This document shows, one piece after another, positions 10,901-19,892 of a stretch of 64,000 bases of DNA. The stretch lies in assembly GCF_022809125.1 (NCBI RefSeq), contig NZ_JALGBI010000001.1:1116001-1180000 (forward strand), written 5' to 3'. Under the pieces are notes generated by a model. The model did no database searches, was not told the origin of the DNA, and worked only from the letters and a program-made list of their open reading frames with translations. Position numbers and translations under genes: made by a program. Source of the DNA: Variovorax terrae (GTDB lineage: Bacteria; Pseudomonadota; Gammaproteobacteria; Burkholderiales; Burkholderiaceae_C). Every line of letters begins with the position of its first letter. Position 1 is the first letter of the stretch.

Positions 10901-11199
10901 CTTCCACCTGGTTCGCACTGCGCAGCATCGACAGCCCCGTGGCCTACCTCGACATTTCCACGGAGGCCACGGGCCTGATCTACGTGCTGCTGCGCAACAC
11001 GGCAACCGGCCAGTACTTCATGGACATCTACGACAAGACCGGCACCTTCGTCGCCAGCACGCCCAACGTGGTGGCCGGCAAGCTGGCGGTGAGCGTGTTC
11101 CGCGACGTCTACACGCTGAACTACGAAAACCTCTACGCGGGCCGCGGCACCGGGCAGGCCGAGCCCTCGGTCAGCCTCTGGATCCCCGGCGTGATCTGA
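7906..11199 (+). CDS. Tat-type exported lipoprotein of unknown function
   Basis: A 1097-aa protein of unknown function. The ATG at 7906 has a good GGAGAGAGG ribosome site. The N-terminus carries a twin-arginine motif (DRRNFLRWGG, residues about 23-32), a hydrophobic stretch and a lipobox-like LLKGC, pointing to Tat export and lipid anchoring. Around residues 500-650 there are hydrophobic segments; the C-terminal about 200 residues contain strand-rich repeats (DGTILVVEARNSRVQAFD) reminiscent of NHL or beta-propeller blades. It is co-oriented with and 32 bp after the pentapeptide lipoprotein. Confidence 0.75.
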   Translation: MPSTNTLFDRLMAGFLDEVQTDRRNFLRWGGGLGLGLGAMPLLKGCGGSDGTVAGDPAAREQRQYFFNLGPAAASNGSSRFVLVAGSQETPLQRATPQNLQAIRQEIPTLPDDALTHVVSASLTASSPQLCYVKEILDGSSADWRLHTMFYHVPQAAASAAKPLLSTTCKAEGDLLRQAFSACPSGLSTQGIQALAASASFCVGPEYDEYKDYFDQAIALVSNHPEVGSFDAPTLSYIQTEILCRNQFVYDLAVSIFTQGPAATQPGGWATLEPVVDSDTGRPLLDADGTQVCALKYSQETLLKMGAAIVQVTGLIKNDPNLGANITGLDPAQAAEALRGKSWFVNDGTPTAAGQGSGLLKAGAGLAADKVESFTRRDVSGGAGFYVENLSNTNRTVSFRVRNSYLRYLGLYARFLDAAGKPIALTQLADAARRYPYANLNGDLDGFLRLINQQFAILGIPISDEVVDVSIALPTQASTLMILAGGLGAGSKTYPATIDAGAIMTAVLCLAVPGIFLVSGACAGYANFCRKLTRAADLALTVAEAVVKAMVAIGLSGTYHDTSTYNSLIIPILNVLRKGVPLLFELMTDSLIEGQTVAAASSATTFGIGLILQAVMAAGLAAQITRTSINVANSPWTYAIEVGLTHDLAVTIHHDPAHAAGFPNAAASYELVAVCDGASPRKSGAIAMPSTTRTAPLVYTFQGLPQGGKVNLTVTFLTASGELVGSGAASEVDNTQNAASLTIKEIPPMIGSRTRYAHKQKTALDGGGNHVWAATATPPDNPLDCLQAGQLCELMGITLSDPRGAVGYGWRARIDGVSTRDGSGSGQLYHLAALSVTDTPQAGFTRLPYGFSTPPRIAYDRDSPSGRGFYIDTTLGQTVVRRVTTPGVNMPAAFDGAGQAVGRFNLSSDAFLIHPTGKLISFNSADSKMEVLTPAANPVADADAPLAQSLAGPGQRDGLMLGPVVATVMHDGTILVVEARNSRVQAFDTGANPVRIFKASTWFALRSIDSPVAYLDISTEATGLIYVLLRNTATGQYFMDIYDKTGTFVASTPNVVAGKLAVSVFRDVYTLNYENLYAGRGTGQAEPSVSLWIPGVI

Positions 11200-11211
11200 A
11201 AAACCCGAAAT

Positions 11212-11276
11212 ATCAGGGAAATAGGGCGAAGGTCCGCATCGGGCGGTGATTGTTTGCTACGTTAAAGATAGCATTC
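11212..11276 (+). repeat. Dispersed Comamonadaceae-type repeat, copy 1
   Basis: This segment shares blocks (GAAAT, GGCGNAGGTCCGCATC, GCGGTNATT) and the terminal hairpin TTTGCTAC-N5-GATAGCA with copies at 22280-22350 and 29350-29416. It lies between two convergent genes and just reaches the stop codon of the AEC transporter. Confidence 0.75.
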
Positions 11277-12198
11277 ACCGCAGCACGCCCAGCGCGAACG
11301 GCAGGCTGGCCATGCCCAGCACCGTGGACAGCGTGACCAGCCCGGCCACATACGAGCCGTTGTAGCCCATGCGCGCGGCGAGCACATAGCAGCTCGACGC
11401 CGTGGGCAGGGCCGAGAAGCACAGCAGCACCGTGGTCTGCACCGAGTCGAGCCGGAACAGGCGCGACAGGCCGAGCGCCACCAGCGGCAGCAGCAGGTGG
11501 CGGATGCCCAGCACGCTCACCGCCAGGGTCTTGGCCCGCGCCAGCGTGCCGAGCTGCATGCCGGCGCCGGCCGCCATCAGCCCGAGCGCCAGCGAGGCCG
11601 CGCCGATGCGCGTGATGGTGGGCTCCAGCCAGACCGGAATGCGGAACCCCAGCAGATTGGCCAGCAGCCCCGAGGCGGTGCCGATGATCAGCGGGTTGCG
11701 CAGCAGCTCGCGCAGGAAGCCGCGCTGCGCATGGCGCGCCATGGGCCAGACGGCGCCCACGTTGAACAGCGGCACGCAGACGCCGATCAGCACCGCGATC
11801 AGCAGCAGCCCCTGCGGGCCGGCCAGTCGATCGGCCAGCGCGAGTGCGATGAACGAGTTGAAGCGGAACGCCACCTGGGCGCTGGCCGCATGTTCGCGCC
11901 GGTCGATGCGCGCGCCGATCCAGGGCAGGTGCGGCAGCGAATAGGCCAGCGCGATGCCGATCACGCCCATGAGCAGCCCGGCGCCGATCAGGCTCGACGC
12001 CTCGCCCAGGTCCAGCGGGCTCTTGACGATGGACTGGAACAGCAGCACCGGGAACAGGAAGTAATAGACCAGGCTCTCCACCTGGTCCCAGACGGTGCGG
12101 TTGAGGGCGGTGTAGCGGCAGACCAGGTAGCCGCAGAGGATGAGGGTGAAGTCGGGAAAGAGGAGTTGGGCGTAGTTCACCGGCTGAGAATAACCCAT
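11275..12198 (-). CDS. AEC family transporter (auxin efflux carrier superfamily)
   Basis: Inner-membrane transporter of 307 aa with about ten hydrophobic segments and the family-typical break between two five-helix halves. Bacterial members often carry malonate, malate or other organic acids; the substrate is not evident here. ATG at 12198 is used, but GTG six codons downstream (12180, [10 protein letters not shown]) is equally plausible. The gene diverges from a Bug receptor gene. Its 3' end touches a dispersed repeat. Confidence 0.88.
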   Translation of the reverse strand: MGYSQPVNYAQLLFPDFTLILCGYLVCRYTALNRTVWDQVESLVYYFLFPVLLFQSIVKSPLDLGEASSLIGAGLLMGVIGIALAYSLPHLPWIGARIDRREHAASAQVAFRFNSFIALALADRLAGPQGLLLIAVLIGVCVPLFNVGAVWPMARHAQRGFLRELLRNPLIIGTASGLLANLLGFRIPVWLEPTITRIGAASLALGLMAAGAGMQLGTLARAKTLAVSVLGIRHLLLPLVALGLSRLFRLDSVQTTVLLCFSALPTASSCYVLAARMGYNGSYVAGLVTLSTVLGMASLPFALGVLR

Positions 12199-12298
12199 GG
12201 ACTTCGGGTTTGCCCTTATGCGTAATCCACAGCATGAGGGAACGACTCTTGCGTTTACGATGCCCCATTCGTCCCGTCACCCTCAAGGAGATTCTCGT

Positions 12299-13261
12299 AT
12301 GCAACGCCGTCAATGGATTGCCCTCACGATTGCAGCAGCGGCAAGCTCGGCCTTTGCCCAAGCCTATCCCACCAAACCGATCCAGCTGGTCGTGCCGTTC
12401 GCGCCCGGCGGCACCACCGACATCGTGGCCCGCACCATCGCCGACCCGCTGGGCAAGGTGCTGGGCCAGCCGGTGGTGGTGGTCAACCGTGCCGGCGGCG
12501 GCGGCGTGGTGGGCGCCAACGAGACGGCCCATGCCGTGCCCGATGGCTATGCGCTGGGGGTGGCCACGGTCTCCACCGTGGCGGCCAATCCCGCGATCAA
12601 CCCCAAGATCCCGTACAACTCCCTCACCGACTTCGTGCCCATCGTCAACATCGCGGCCACGCCTAACGTGATCGCGGTGCACCCGGGCTTCCCGGCCAAG
12701 GACTACAAGAGCTACGTGGCCGAGCTCAAGAAATCGCCCGGCAAGTACTCGTACTCGTCCTCCGGCACCGGCGGCATCGGCCATCTGCAGATGGAGCTGT
12801 ACAAGAACCTCAGCGGCACCTTCGTGACGCACATCCCCTACCGCGGCGCCGGCCCGGCGCTCAACGACACGGTGGCCGGCCAGGTGCCGATGATCTTCGA
12901 CAACCTGCCGTCCGCGCTGCCCTTCATCAAGGACAACCGCCTGGTGCCCATCGTGGTGGCCGCGCCGACCCGCCTGGCGGTGCTGCCCAACGTGCCGACC
13001 TTCAAGGAAGTGGGGCTGGAGCCGGTCAACCGCATGGCGTTCTACGGCCTCTACGGGCCCAAGGGCCTGCCCAAGGACATCGTGGACAAGGTCAACGCCG
13101 CCGTGCGCAAGGTGCTCGAGGAGCCGGCCGTGCGCCGCCGCATCGAGGACACGGGCTCGCTGATCATCGGCAACACGCCCGAGCAGTTCGCCGCCGAGAT
13201 CAAGGCCGAGTACGGCGTCTACAAGAAGGTGGTGGACGACGCCAAGCTCCGGCTCGAGTGA
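12299..13261 (+). CDS. Tripartite tricarboxylate transporter substrate-binding protein (Bug/TctC)
   Basis: Periplasmic solute receptor of 320 aa. The ATG at 12299 follows an AAGGAG site; a Sec signal ends near AFAQA (residue 19-20). Family marks are [19 protein letters not shown], the following G-rich loop and [21 protein letters not shown]. No TctA or TctB membrane genes are nearby, so it is an orphan receptor, as is common in Comamonadaceae and Bordetella. A terminator follows. Confidence 0.93.
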   Translation: MQRRQWIALTIAAAASSAFAQAYPTKPIQLVVPFAPGGTTDIVARTIADPLGKVLGQPVVVVNRAGGGGVVGANETAHAVPDGYALGVATVSTVAANPAINPKIPYNSLTDFVPIVNIAATPNVIAVHPGFPAKDYKSYVAELKKSPGKYSYSSSGTGGIGHLQMELYKNLSGTFVTHIPYRGAGPALNDTVAGQVPMIFDNLPSALPFIKDNRLVPIVVAAPTRLAVLPNVPTFKEVGLEPVNRMAFYGLYGPKGLPKDIVDKVNAAVRKVLEEPAVRRRIEDTGSLIIGNTPEQFAAEIKAEYGVYKKVVDDAKLRLE

Positions 13262-13280
13262 TGGCGTTGCCCTCCTGACC

Positions 13281-13310
13281 AAAGGCCGCCCCAGGGCGGC
13301 CTTTGTGTTT
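13281..13310 (+). terminator. Rho-independent terminator after the Bug receptor gene
   Basis: AAAGGCCGCC-CCAG-GGCGGCCTTT is a perfect 10-bp stem with a 4-nt loop, followed by a T-rich tail. It separates the receptor gene from the two-component genes. Confidence 0.9.
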
Positions 13311-13348
13311 TGAGCCGCTATCATCCGAACAACCTCTCGTCCCGCGCC

Positions 13349-13741
13349 ATGACCGCTTTCGATACAGACCCCGGGCTGCCGCTCATCCTCGTCATCGATG
13401 ACGACCACGCAGTCGCGGTGGCCCTGCGGGCCCGGCTGGCGGGCCACTACCGCGTTTCCGGGCTGACCGACCCCGCGGCGGCGGTGGAGCTGGTGCGCGG
13501 CCTCAAGCCCCGCCTGGTGATGTGCGACATCAACATGCCCCGCATGACGGGCGACGAGGTGGCCCTGGCGCTGTCGCTGGACGAGCAGACCCGCTTCACG
13601 CCGGTGGTGTTCCTGACCTCCCTGCTGCCGCGGCGTGCCGTGGTCGAACTGGGCGACCAGTTTGGCGGCTACATGGGCATCTCCAAGCATTCGGACACCG
13701 GGCAACTGCTCGAAGTGATCCGCGGCGCACTGGTCGGCTGA
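13349..13741 (+). CDS. Single-domain response regulator
   Basis: A 130-aa receiver domain without an output domain. The acidic triad DDD is at 17-19, the phosphoacceptor Asp at 60 (MCDINMP) and the conserved Lys at 113 (ISKHSD). The ATG at 13349 was chosen because the upstream in-frame TTG lies within the terminator tail. It lies 18 bp before a hybrid histidine kinase and probably works in a phosphorelay with it. Confidence 0.9.
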   Translation: MTAFDTDPGLPLILVIDDDHAVAVALRARLAGHYRVSGLTDPAAAVELVRGLKPRLVMCDINMPRMTGDEVALALSLDEQTRFTPVVFLTSLLPRRAVVELGDQFGGYMGISKHSDTGQLLEVIRGALVG

Positions 13742-13759
13742 CGCCGGCCTCTCCACATC

Positions 13760-16700
13760 GTGCCAGGCCCGAACTTGCCGCAACGCCTGCCGGGCCTGAT
13801 GGGGCGGGCCGGGTGGCTGCTGCTGTGGGTCTGGCTGCTGCCTTCGTTCGCCGGCGCGGCGGGCGCACCTCTCGCGCTCCAGGGCGTCATGACGCTGGAC
13901 GAGGTGCCGGCGCGTGGGATCGCGCTCGAAGGGCAATGGCTGTTTGCCGCGCACCGGTTTCTCGACCCCTCGTCGCCCGAACTGCCCACCCAGGCCATTG
14001 CGGTACCCGGTGCCTGGAACGACGCCTGGCCCGCCACGGCGCAGGCGGCCGGGGGCGACGGCTGGGGCACCTATGCGCTGAGGCTGCAGTGCCCGGCCGG
14101 TGAATCGCTGGCCCTGGCGCTGCCGCAGGAGCGCAGCGCCGCGCGGTTCTATGTGAACGGCCGGCTGGTCGCCCAGCAGGGCGAGCCTGGCACGCAGGCG
14201 GAAGCGGCCCGCCCGGCCCCCAGCCCGCGCATCACGATTTCCGAATCGTTCGCCTGTCCGCTCGACATCCGCGTGCAGGTGTCCAACTTCAGCCACCGCC
14301 TGGGCGGCATGGTGCGCGCGCCGCAGGCCGGGCCGCGCGATGTCCTGGTGCGCGACGCGCGCCGGCAGCTGGCCAGCAGCGCGGCGCTGCTGGGCGGCTA
14401 TGCGGTGCTGCTGCTGCTCTCGGCCTTCTTCTATGCCACCCGCCGCAAGGACGCCACGCCGCTGTTCTTCGGGCTGTTCTGCCTGGCGGAGGCCACGTTC
14501 TCGGACATGATGGGTGAGCGGCTGCTGCTGCTGTCCTTCCCGTTCCAGGTTGGCTGGGAAACCTACCTGCACATCGAGTACTTCTCGTGGTACGCCTGCA
14601 TGGCCACCTTCCTGCTGCTGGTGCACAACCTGTTTCCCGGCGAGATGCGCTGGCGCGTGGTGCGCGTGTTCCTGGCCATCCTCGGGCTGGCCATGGCCAC
14701 GGTGCTGGTGACGCCGGCACGCCTGTCGAGCCACCTCGTGCCCTTCGGCCAGGCCCTGTGCGTGGCCATGGGGCTTTACATCACCCGGGCCGTGGCGGTG
14801 GCCGCACGGCGGCGCGGCGTGGAGGCCGCGATCCTGCTGGCCGGCCTGGTCGTGCTGCTGCTCGTGGTGGCGGTGGATGCCGCGCTCTACAGCGCGGGCT
14901 TCTGGCTGCGCAGCCTCACGCCGCTGGGGCTGCTGGCCTTTGCGCTGGCGCCGGGCATCGTGATCGCGCGCCGGCTCACGCGCGCGCTCAACGCCGAGGA
15001 GCTGCGTGCGCTGGAGCAGCGTGTGCGCGGCGACCTGCTGGTGCGCACCACGCAGGCCGGCATCTTCGACTGGGACAGCTCGCTCAACCGCCATGGCTAT
15101 TCGCCGCGCCTGTGCGAGATGCTGGGCCACCCGCCCGGAGCCGCCCAGGGCGAGGGGCCGGTCTTCCACGCCTTCGTCCATCCCGAGGACCGCGAGACCG
15201 TGGTGCAGCAGTTCGAGCAGCGGCTGGCGGACCGCAGCGTGGCCAGCGGCGAGGTCCGTCATCCGCCGAGCGAGTACCGCCTGGTGCGCACCGACGGCCG
15301 CGTGCTGTGGGTGCTGGCCGAGGCCATCAGCCTGACCGGCAGCGACGGCGCCACGCTGCGTTACCTGTGCTCGTTCATCGACATCAGCGCACGCCGGGCG
15401 ATGGAAGAGGGGCTCAAGGCCTCGCACGACCAGGTGGCCGAGCAGGCCGGGCGGCTGGCGCGGCAGAACGCCCAGCTCGAACGCGATGCCCGGCTGCGCG
15501 AGGACGTGGAGCGCATGGCGCGGCACGACCTGAAGACGCCGCTCAACAGCCTGCTGGGCCTGCTGCGCATGGCGCGCGACGAGGAGCAGACCGCGCCGGC
15601 CGTCCGGCAGGAGCTGCTGGCGGCGGCCGAGCGCGCGGGCTACCGCCTGCTGGAGATGGTCAACCTCTCGCTGGGCCTGTTCCGCATGGAACTCGGGCGC
15701 TACGTGTTCACGCCGCAGGCGGTGGACCTGGCGGCGGTGGCCGCGCGCGTGCTGGCCGACCTGCGCGGCCTGGCCGAGGGCAGCGGCGTCGCCATCCGCT
15801 TCACGCTGGGCGAGCCCGCGCTGCGCGTGCGCGGGGAGGACCTGCTGTGCTACGCCATCGTGGCCAACCTCGTGAAGAACGCCATCGAAGCCACGCCGCC
15901 CGGCGGCTGCGTGAGCGTGACCCTCGAGCCCGGCGCGCCGGTGCGGCTGCGCATCCACAACCCCGGCATGCTGATGCCCGAGGTGGCGCGCAGCTTCTTC
16001 GACAAGTATTTCAGCCAGGGCAAGGCGGGCGGCACCGGGCTGGGCACCTATTCCGCGCGGCTCATGGCGCGCGTGCAGGGCGGCGATCTGGCGCTGGAGC
16101 ATGTGCCGGGGCAGGGCGTTGCCGTCGTCTTGTCGCTGGCGCCTGCAGAGCCGGCACTGGCGCCCGCCGTGCCCGGCCCGGTGCGGCCCAAGCTGCCCGC
16201 AGCGGCAGGCGCGGCGCCCCCGCTGGCGGGCCGGCTGCTGGTGGTGGACGATGACGAATACAGCCGGCTCGTGATCGAACGCAGCCTGCCGGGCGCCTCG
16301 CTGGTCATCGACATGGCGGCGCACGGCCGCGCCGCGCTCGATGCCGCACAGCGCCACTGGCCGGATGCGCTGCTGATCGACCTGGAAATGCCGGTGATGG
16401 ACGGGCTGGAAACCATCCGGCAACTGCGTGCGCGGCAGGCGGCGCACCAGCTGCCGGCCTGCGGCATCGTCATGATGTCGTCCGACGATTCGCCGCAGGC
16501 CGCCGAGTGGGCACTGGCGGCCGGTGCAGACCGCTTCCTGGCGAAGCCGATCCTGCGCGACACGCTGCGCGCCACATTGGCGCCGTGGCTGGCGCGGCCC
16601 CCGCGGGCCATGGCGCCGCTGGACCCGGCGCTGCAGGCCGAGGCGCCGGCCTTTCTCGCATCCCGCGCCGACCTGGTTCAGGCCATGCGCGAGGCATGGG

Positions 16701-16903
16701 CCGCGCAGGACCGGCGCGAACTGCGCGAACTCGCGCACCGCTGCGGGGGCGGGCTGGGCATGTGGGGCTTCGAGGAGATGGCCCGGCTGTGCGAGGCCAT
16801 TGAACACGCGGCCGACGGCGAGGACGCCCAGGTGCTGGAGCAGGCCATCGCGCGGCTGGAAGCGCGGATTGCGCAGGAACGGGCCTCGCTGCAGCCATCA
16901 TGA
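13760..16903 (+). CDS. Hybrid sensor histidine kinase (7TMR-DISM type) with REC and Hpt domains
   Basis: Inner-membrane sensor of 1047 aa. In order: signal peptide (to about 33), periplasmic DISMED2-like jelly roll (about 35-195), a seven-helix 7TM block (about 200-405), PAS-like domain (about 415-550), short coiled coil, HisKA with His589 (ARHDLKTPLNSLL), HATPase with N-box VKNAIEAT near 702 and GGTGLGTY, REC with Asp874 (LLIDLEMPVMDG), and an Hpt with His993 (ELAHRCGGG). The GTG start at 13760 is tentative; ATG 13799 is possible. A 4-bp overlap couples it to xerD. Confidence 0.92.
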   Translation: MPGPNLPQRLPGLMGRAGWLLLWVWLLPSFAGAAGAPLALQGVMTLDEVPARGIALEGQWLFAAHRFLDPSSPELPTQAIAVPGAWNDAWPATAQAAGGDGWGTYALRLQCPAGESLALALPQERSAARFYVNGRLVAQQGEPGTQAEAARPAPSPRITISESFACPLDIRVQVSNFSHRLGGMVRAPQAGPRDVLVRDARRQLASSAALLGGYAVLLLLSAFFYATRRKDATPLFFGLFCLAEATFSDMMGERLLLLSFPFQVGWETYLHIEYFSWYACMATFLLLVHNLFPGEMRWRVVRVFLAILGLAMATVLVTPARLSSHLVPFGQALCVAMGLYITRAVAVAARRRGVEAAILLAGLVVLLLVVAVDAALYSAGFWLRSLTPLGLLAFALAPGIVIARRLTRALNAEELRALEQRVRGDLLVRTTQAGIFDWDSSLNRHGYSPRLCEMLGHPPGAAQGEGPVFHAFVHPEDRETVVQQFEQRLADRSVASGEVRHPPSEYRLVRTDGRVLWVLAEAISLTGSDGATLRYLCSFIDISARRAMEEGLKASHDQVAEQAGRLARQNAQLERDARLREDVERMARHDLKTPLNSLLGLLRMARDEEQTAPAVRQELLAAAERAGYRLLEMVNLSLGLFRMELGRYVFTPQAVDLAAVAARVLADLRGLAEGSGVAIRFTLGEPALRVRGEDLLCYAIVANLVKNAIEATPPGGCVSVTLEPGAPVRLRIHNPGMLMPEVARSFFDKYFSQGKAGGTGLGTYSARLMARVQGGDLALEHVPGQGVAVVLSLAPAEPALAPAVPGPVRPKLPAAAGAAPPLAGRLLVVDDDEYSRLVIERSLPGASLVIDMAAHGRAALDAAQRHWPDALLIDLEMPVMDGLETIRQLRARQAAHQLPACGIVMMSSDDSPQAAEWALAAGADRFLAKPILRDTLRATLAPWLARPPRAMAPLDPALQAEAPAFLASRADLVQAMREAWAAQDRRELRELAHRCGGGLGMWGFEEMARLCEAIEHAADGEDAQVLEQAIARLEARIAQERASLQPS

Positions 16904-17838
16904 CGCCAACGCTTTCGAAGACGGGCACCGAGGCTGCCCGCGCCGACGCCGGGATCGACGCCTTCATCGATGCTTTCGTGGATGCACTCTGGCTTGAAGA
17001 CGGCCTGTCGCGCAACACGCTGGCCGCCTACCGGCGCGACCTGGCGCTCTACAGCCGCTGGCTGGCCGGGCAGGGCCGCACGCTGCCGCAGACCCAGGAG
17101 GCCGACCTCAACGACTACATGGCGCTGCGCTACCGCGAGAAGGGCAAGGCCACCTCGGCCAACCGGCGGCTCACAGTGTTCAAGCGCTATTTCCGCTGGG
17201 CGCTGCGCGAGCGCCTGATCACCGCCGATCCCACCCTGCGCCTGCAGGCGGGCAAGCAGGCCCTGCGCGTGCCCAAGACGCTGACCGAGCATCAGGTGGA
17301 AACGCTGCTGGCCGCGCCCGACGCGGACACGCTGCTGGGCCTGCGCGACCGCACCATGCTGGAGCTGATGTACGCCAGCGGCCTGCGCGTGAGCGAGCTG
17401 GTGACGCTCAAGACCTTCAACGTGAGCATGAGCGAAGGCGTGCTGCGCGTGCTGGGCAAGGGCAGCAAGGAGCGCCTGGTGCCGTTCGGCGAGGTGGCGC
17501 GCGAGTGGATCGAGCGCTACCTGGATGAGGCGCGCGCCGCCATCCTGGGGGGGCAGCAGACGGAAGACCTGTTCGTGACGGGCCGTGGCGCGGGCATGAG
17601 CCGCGTGATGTTCTGGATCATCGTGAAGAAGCATGCCCTGGCCGCCGGCATCACGGTGCCGCTGTCGCCGCACACCCTGCGCCATGCGTTCGCCACCCAT
17701 CTGCTGAACCACGGCGCCGACCTGCGCGCGGTGCAGATGCTGCTGGGCCATGCCGACATCTCCACCACCACCATCTACACGCACGTGGCGCGCGAGCGGC
17801 TCAAGCAGCTGCATGCGCAGCACCATCCGCGCGGTTGA
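16900..17838 (+). CDS. xerD: Site-specific tyrosine recombinase XerD
   Basis: Acts with XerC at dif to resolve chromosome dimers. The 312-aa protein has an N-terminal core-binding (SAM-like) domain and a catalytic domain with Arg163 (SGLRVSEL), His258-x-x-Arg261 (HTLRHAFATH), His284 (LGHADIS) and nucleophile Tyr293 (TTTIYTH). It is slightly longer at the N-terminus than the usual 298 aa. The start overlaps the kinase stop by ATGA. Confidence 0.96.
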   Translation: MTPTLSKTGTEAARADAGIDAFIDAFVDALWLEDGLSRNTLAAYRRDLALYSRWLAGQGRTLPQTQEADLNDYMALRYREKGKATSANRRLTVFKRYFRWALRERLITADPTLRLQAGKQALRVPKTLTEHQVETLLAAPDADTLLGLRDRTMLELMYASGLRVSELVTLKTFNVSMSEGVLRVLGKGSKERLVPFGEVAREWIERYLDEARAAILGGQQTEDLFVTGRGAGMSRVMFWIIVKKHALAAGITVPLSPHTLRHAFATHLLNHGADLRAVQMLLGHADISTTTIYTHVARERLKQLHAQHHPRG

Positions 17839-17916
17839 CATCCGTTCGTTACCGGTTCGTACCCCCGGCGCCGAAGGGGCTTTCATAATGGCGCCACCAA
17901 CAACGAGGAGACCTCC

Positions 17917-18879
17917 ATGAAGAAATTTCTGGCCGCCGCGGCGCTGCTCGGCGCCACCGGCCTGGCTCTGGCCCAGGCCTGGCCCACGGCCAAACCCATC
18001 CGCCTGATCGTGGGCTACCCGCCCGGTGGCGGCATCGACTTCGCGGCGCGCACGGTGCAGGTGCCGCTGCAGGAGGCGCTCAAGCAGCAGATCGTGGTGG
18101 ACTACAAGCCCGGTGCCGGCGGCATGCTGGCGGCCACCGAGCTCACGCGCGCCGCACCCGACGGCTACACCATCCTGCTGGCCAACACCGGGCCGTTCGC
18201 GATCGCGCCCTACCTGCTGCAGAAGATGCCTTACGACCCGGTGCGGCAGTTCACCTACATCGGGCAGATCAGCCAGGGCAGCTACATCGCGGTCACGCGG
18301 CCCGACCATCCCGCGAAAGACCTCAAGGAGTTCGTGGCCTGGGCCCGCGCCCGTGCCGGCAAGGTCAACTTTGCTTCGGGCGGGGCCGGCACCTCCACCC
18401 ACCTGAATGGCGAGCTCATGAACCAGACCACCGGGCTCGACGTGACGCACGTGCCCTACAAGGGCAGCGCCCCGGCCGTGCAGGACCTGATCGGTGGGCA
18501 GACCCAGCTGCTGATCGACGCGGGCAGCGTGCTGCTGCCGCAGGTCAAGAGCGGCAAGCTCAAGGCGCTGGCGGTGACCGGCCCGAAGCGCGACCCGCAG
18601 CTGCCCGACGTGCCCACGGTGCGCGAGCTGGGCCTGGGCGGCATGGAGTCGGTCGGCTTCCAGGGGCTGGTCGGCCCGGCCGGCCTGCCCAGGGAGGTGG
18701 TGGACCGGCTGGCGGCCGAGCTGGCCAAGGTGCTGGCCCAGCCTGACATCCAGGCCCGGTTCGCCGGCGCGGGGGCCGAGGTGCACGGCAGCGGCCCGGC
18801 CGAGTTCACGGCCTTCGTCAAGGCCGACAATGAAAAATGGGCCAAGCTGATCCGCGAGCGCAAGCTGCAGCTCGATTGA
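17917..18879 (+). CDS. Bug/TctC-family solute-binding protein
   Basis: Periplasmic receptor of 320 aa with a signal peptide ending near LALAQA and the family motif KPIRLIVGYPPGGGIDFAAR. The later block VTHVPYKGSAPAVQDLIGGQ is also typical. The ATG at 17917 follows GAGGAG. It is followed after 22 bp by a second Bug receptor, with no membrane components, so the two form a receptor-only unit. Confidence 0.93.
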   Translation: MKKFLAAAALLGATGLALAQAWPTAKPIRLIVGYPPGGGIDFAARTVQVPLQEALKQQIVVDYKPGAGGMLAATELTRAAPDGYTILLANTGPFAIAPYLLQKMPYDPVRQFTYIGQISQGSYIAVTRPDHPAKDLKEFVAWARARAGKVNFASGGAGTSTHLNGELMNQTTGLDVTHVPYKGSAPAVQDLIGGQTQLLIDAGSVLLPQVKSGKLKALAVTGPKRDPQLPDVPTVRELGLGGMESVGFQGLVGPAGLPREVVDRLAAELAKVLAQPDIQARFAGAGAEVHGSGPAEFTAFVKADNEKWAKLIRERKLQLD

Positions 18880-18901
18880 TGTTTTTCAAAAGGATGACTC
18901 C

Positions 18902-19876
18902 ATGACTGTTTCCCGACGGGCCGCACTGCCGGCCATGGCGCTGCTGGCCCTGGGGCCGGCGCTGGCACGGGCCCAGGCCTGGCCCGCCAAGCCGCTGCGC
19001 ATCGTGGTGGCCTACCCGGCCGGCGGCGTGAGCGACACGGTGGCGCGCACGCTCGGCGACCGGCTGGCCGCGCAGCTGGGCACCCCGGTGGTGATCGACA
19101 ACCGGGCCGGCGCGAGCGGCAGCATCGGCATGGACGCCGTGGCCAAGGCCGCGCCCGACGGCTACACGCTGGGCTTCGCGGCCATCAGCCCGCTGGTGCT
19201 CAACCCGCATCTGGGCAAGTCGCCGTTCGATCCGCAGAAGGACATCGCGCCGGTGGCCAGCGTCATGTACTCGCCGGTGCTGCTGCTGGCCACGCCGGCC
19301 TGCGACAGCAAGGATTTCCGCGCGCTGCTGGCAACGGCGCAAGCCCGGCCGGGCGCCGTGCGCTGGGCCACCTCGGGCCTGGCCTCGGTCGGGCACATCA
19401 TGCTGGCGCAGATCATGGGCGCGGCCCGGGTCGAGATCACGCACGTGCCCTACAAGGGCGGCGGCCAGCAGATGAACGACGCGCTGTCGGGCCAGTTCGA
19501 GATTCTCTCGACCAACGCCGGCCCGGCCGTGATGCAGCACATCCAGGCCGGCAAGCTGCGCCCGCTGGCCGTGGGGGCGCCGGCGCGGCTGGACGCGCTG
19601 CCGGGCGTGCCCACGCTGGCCGAGCTGGGCCTGGGCGCGGCCAACCTGAGCTCGCTGTTCGGCGTCTTCGCGCCGGCCCAGACGCCCGCGGCCGTGCTGG
19701 AGCGCCTCAACGCCGAGATCAACAAGGCGCTGGCGCTGCCCGAGATCCGCCGCAAGCTCGAAGCCACCGACAACGTGCCCACGGGCGGGCGGGCCGCCGA
19801 TTTCGCGCGCGCCATCGCCACCGAATCCGAGAACAACGGCCGCATCATCAAGGCGGCCGGCATCCGCCCGGAGTAG
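18902..19876 (+). CDS. Bug/TctC-family solute-binding protein
   Basis: Paralogue of the preceding gene, 324 aa, with a TVSRRAALPAM signal start that could be Tat-like, cleavage near ARAQA, and motifs KPLRIVVAYPAGGVSDTVAR and THVPYKGGGQQMNDALSGQ. The 3' end converges on the DUF455 gene with a 16-bp gap. The ligand is unknown. Confidence 0.93.
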   Translation: MTVSRRAALPAMALLALGPALARAQAWPAKPLRIVVAYPAGGVSDTVARTLGDRLAAQLGTPVVIDNRAGASGSIGMDAVAKAAPDGYTLGFAAISPLVLNPHLGKSPFDPQKDIAPVASVMYSPVLLLATPACDSKDFRALLATAQARPGAVRWATSGLASVGHIMLAQIMGAARVEITHVPYKGGGQQMNDALSGQFEILSTNAGPAVMQHIQAGKLRPLAVGAPARLDALPGVPTLAELGLGAANLSSLFGVFAPAQTPAAVLERLNAEINKALALPEIRRKLEATDNVPTGGRAADFARAIATESENNGRIIKAAGIRPE

Positions 19877-19892
19877 GCGAGGCCGCTGCTCG

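Noticed and set aside
11213..16807. 1864-aa minus-strand open frame
   Set aside because: It spans several real genes on both strands and its product is compositionally biased; the true minus-strand gene there is the AEC transporter in another frame.
17836..17889. TTGACA with a later CATAAT as promoter of the Bug receptor pair
   Set aside because: The spacing between the two hexamers is about 42 bp, too long for a sigma-70 promoter.
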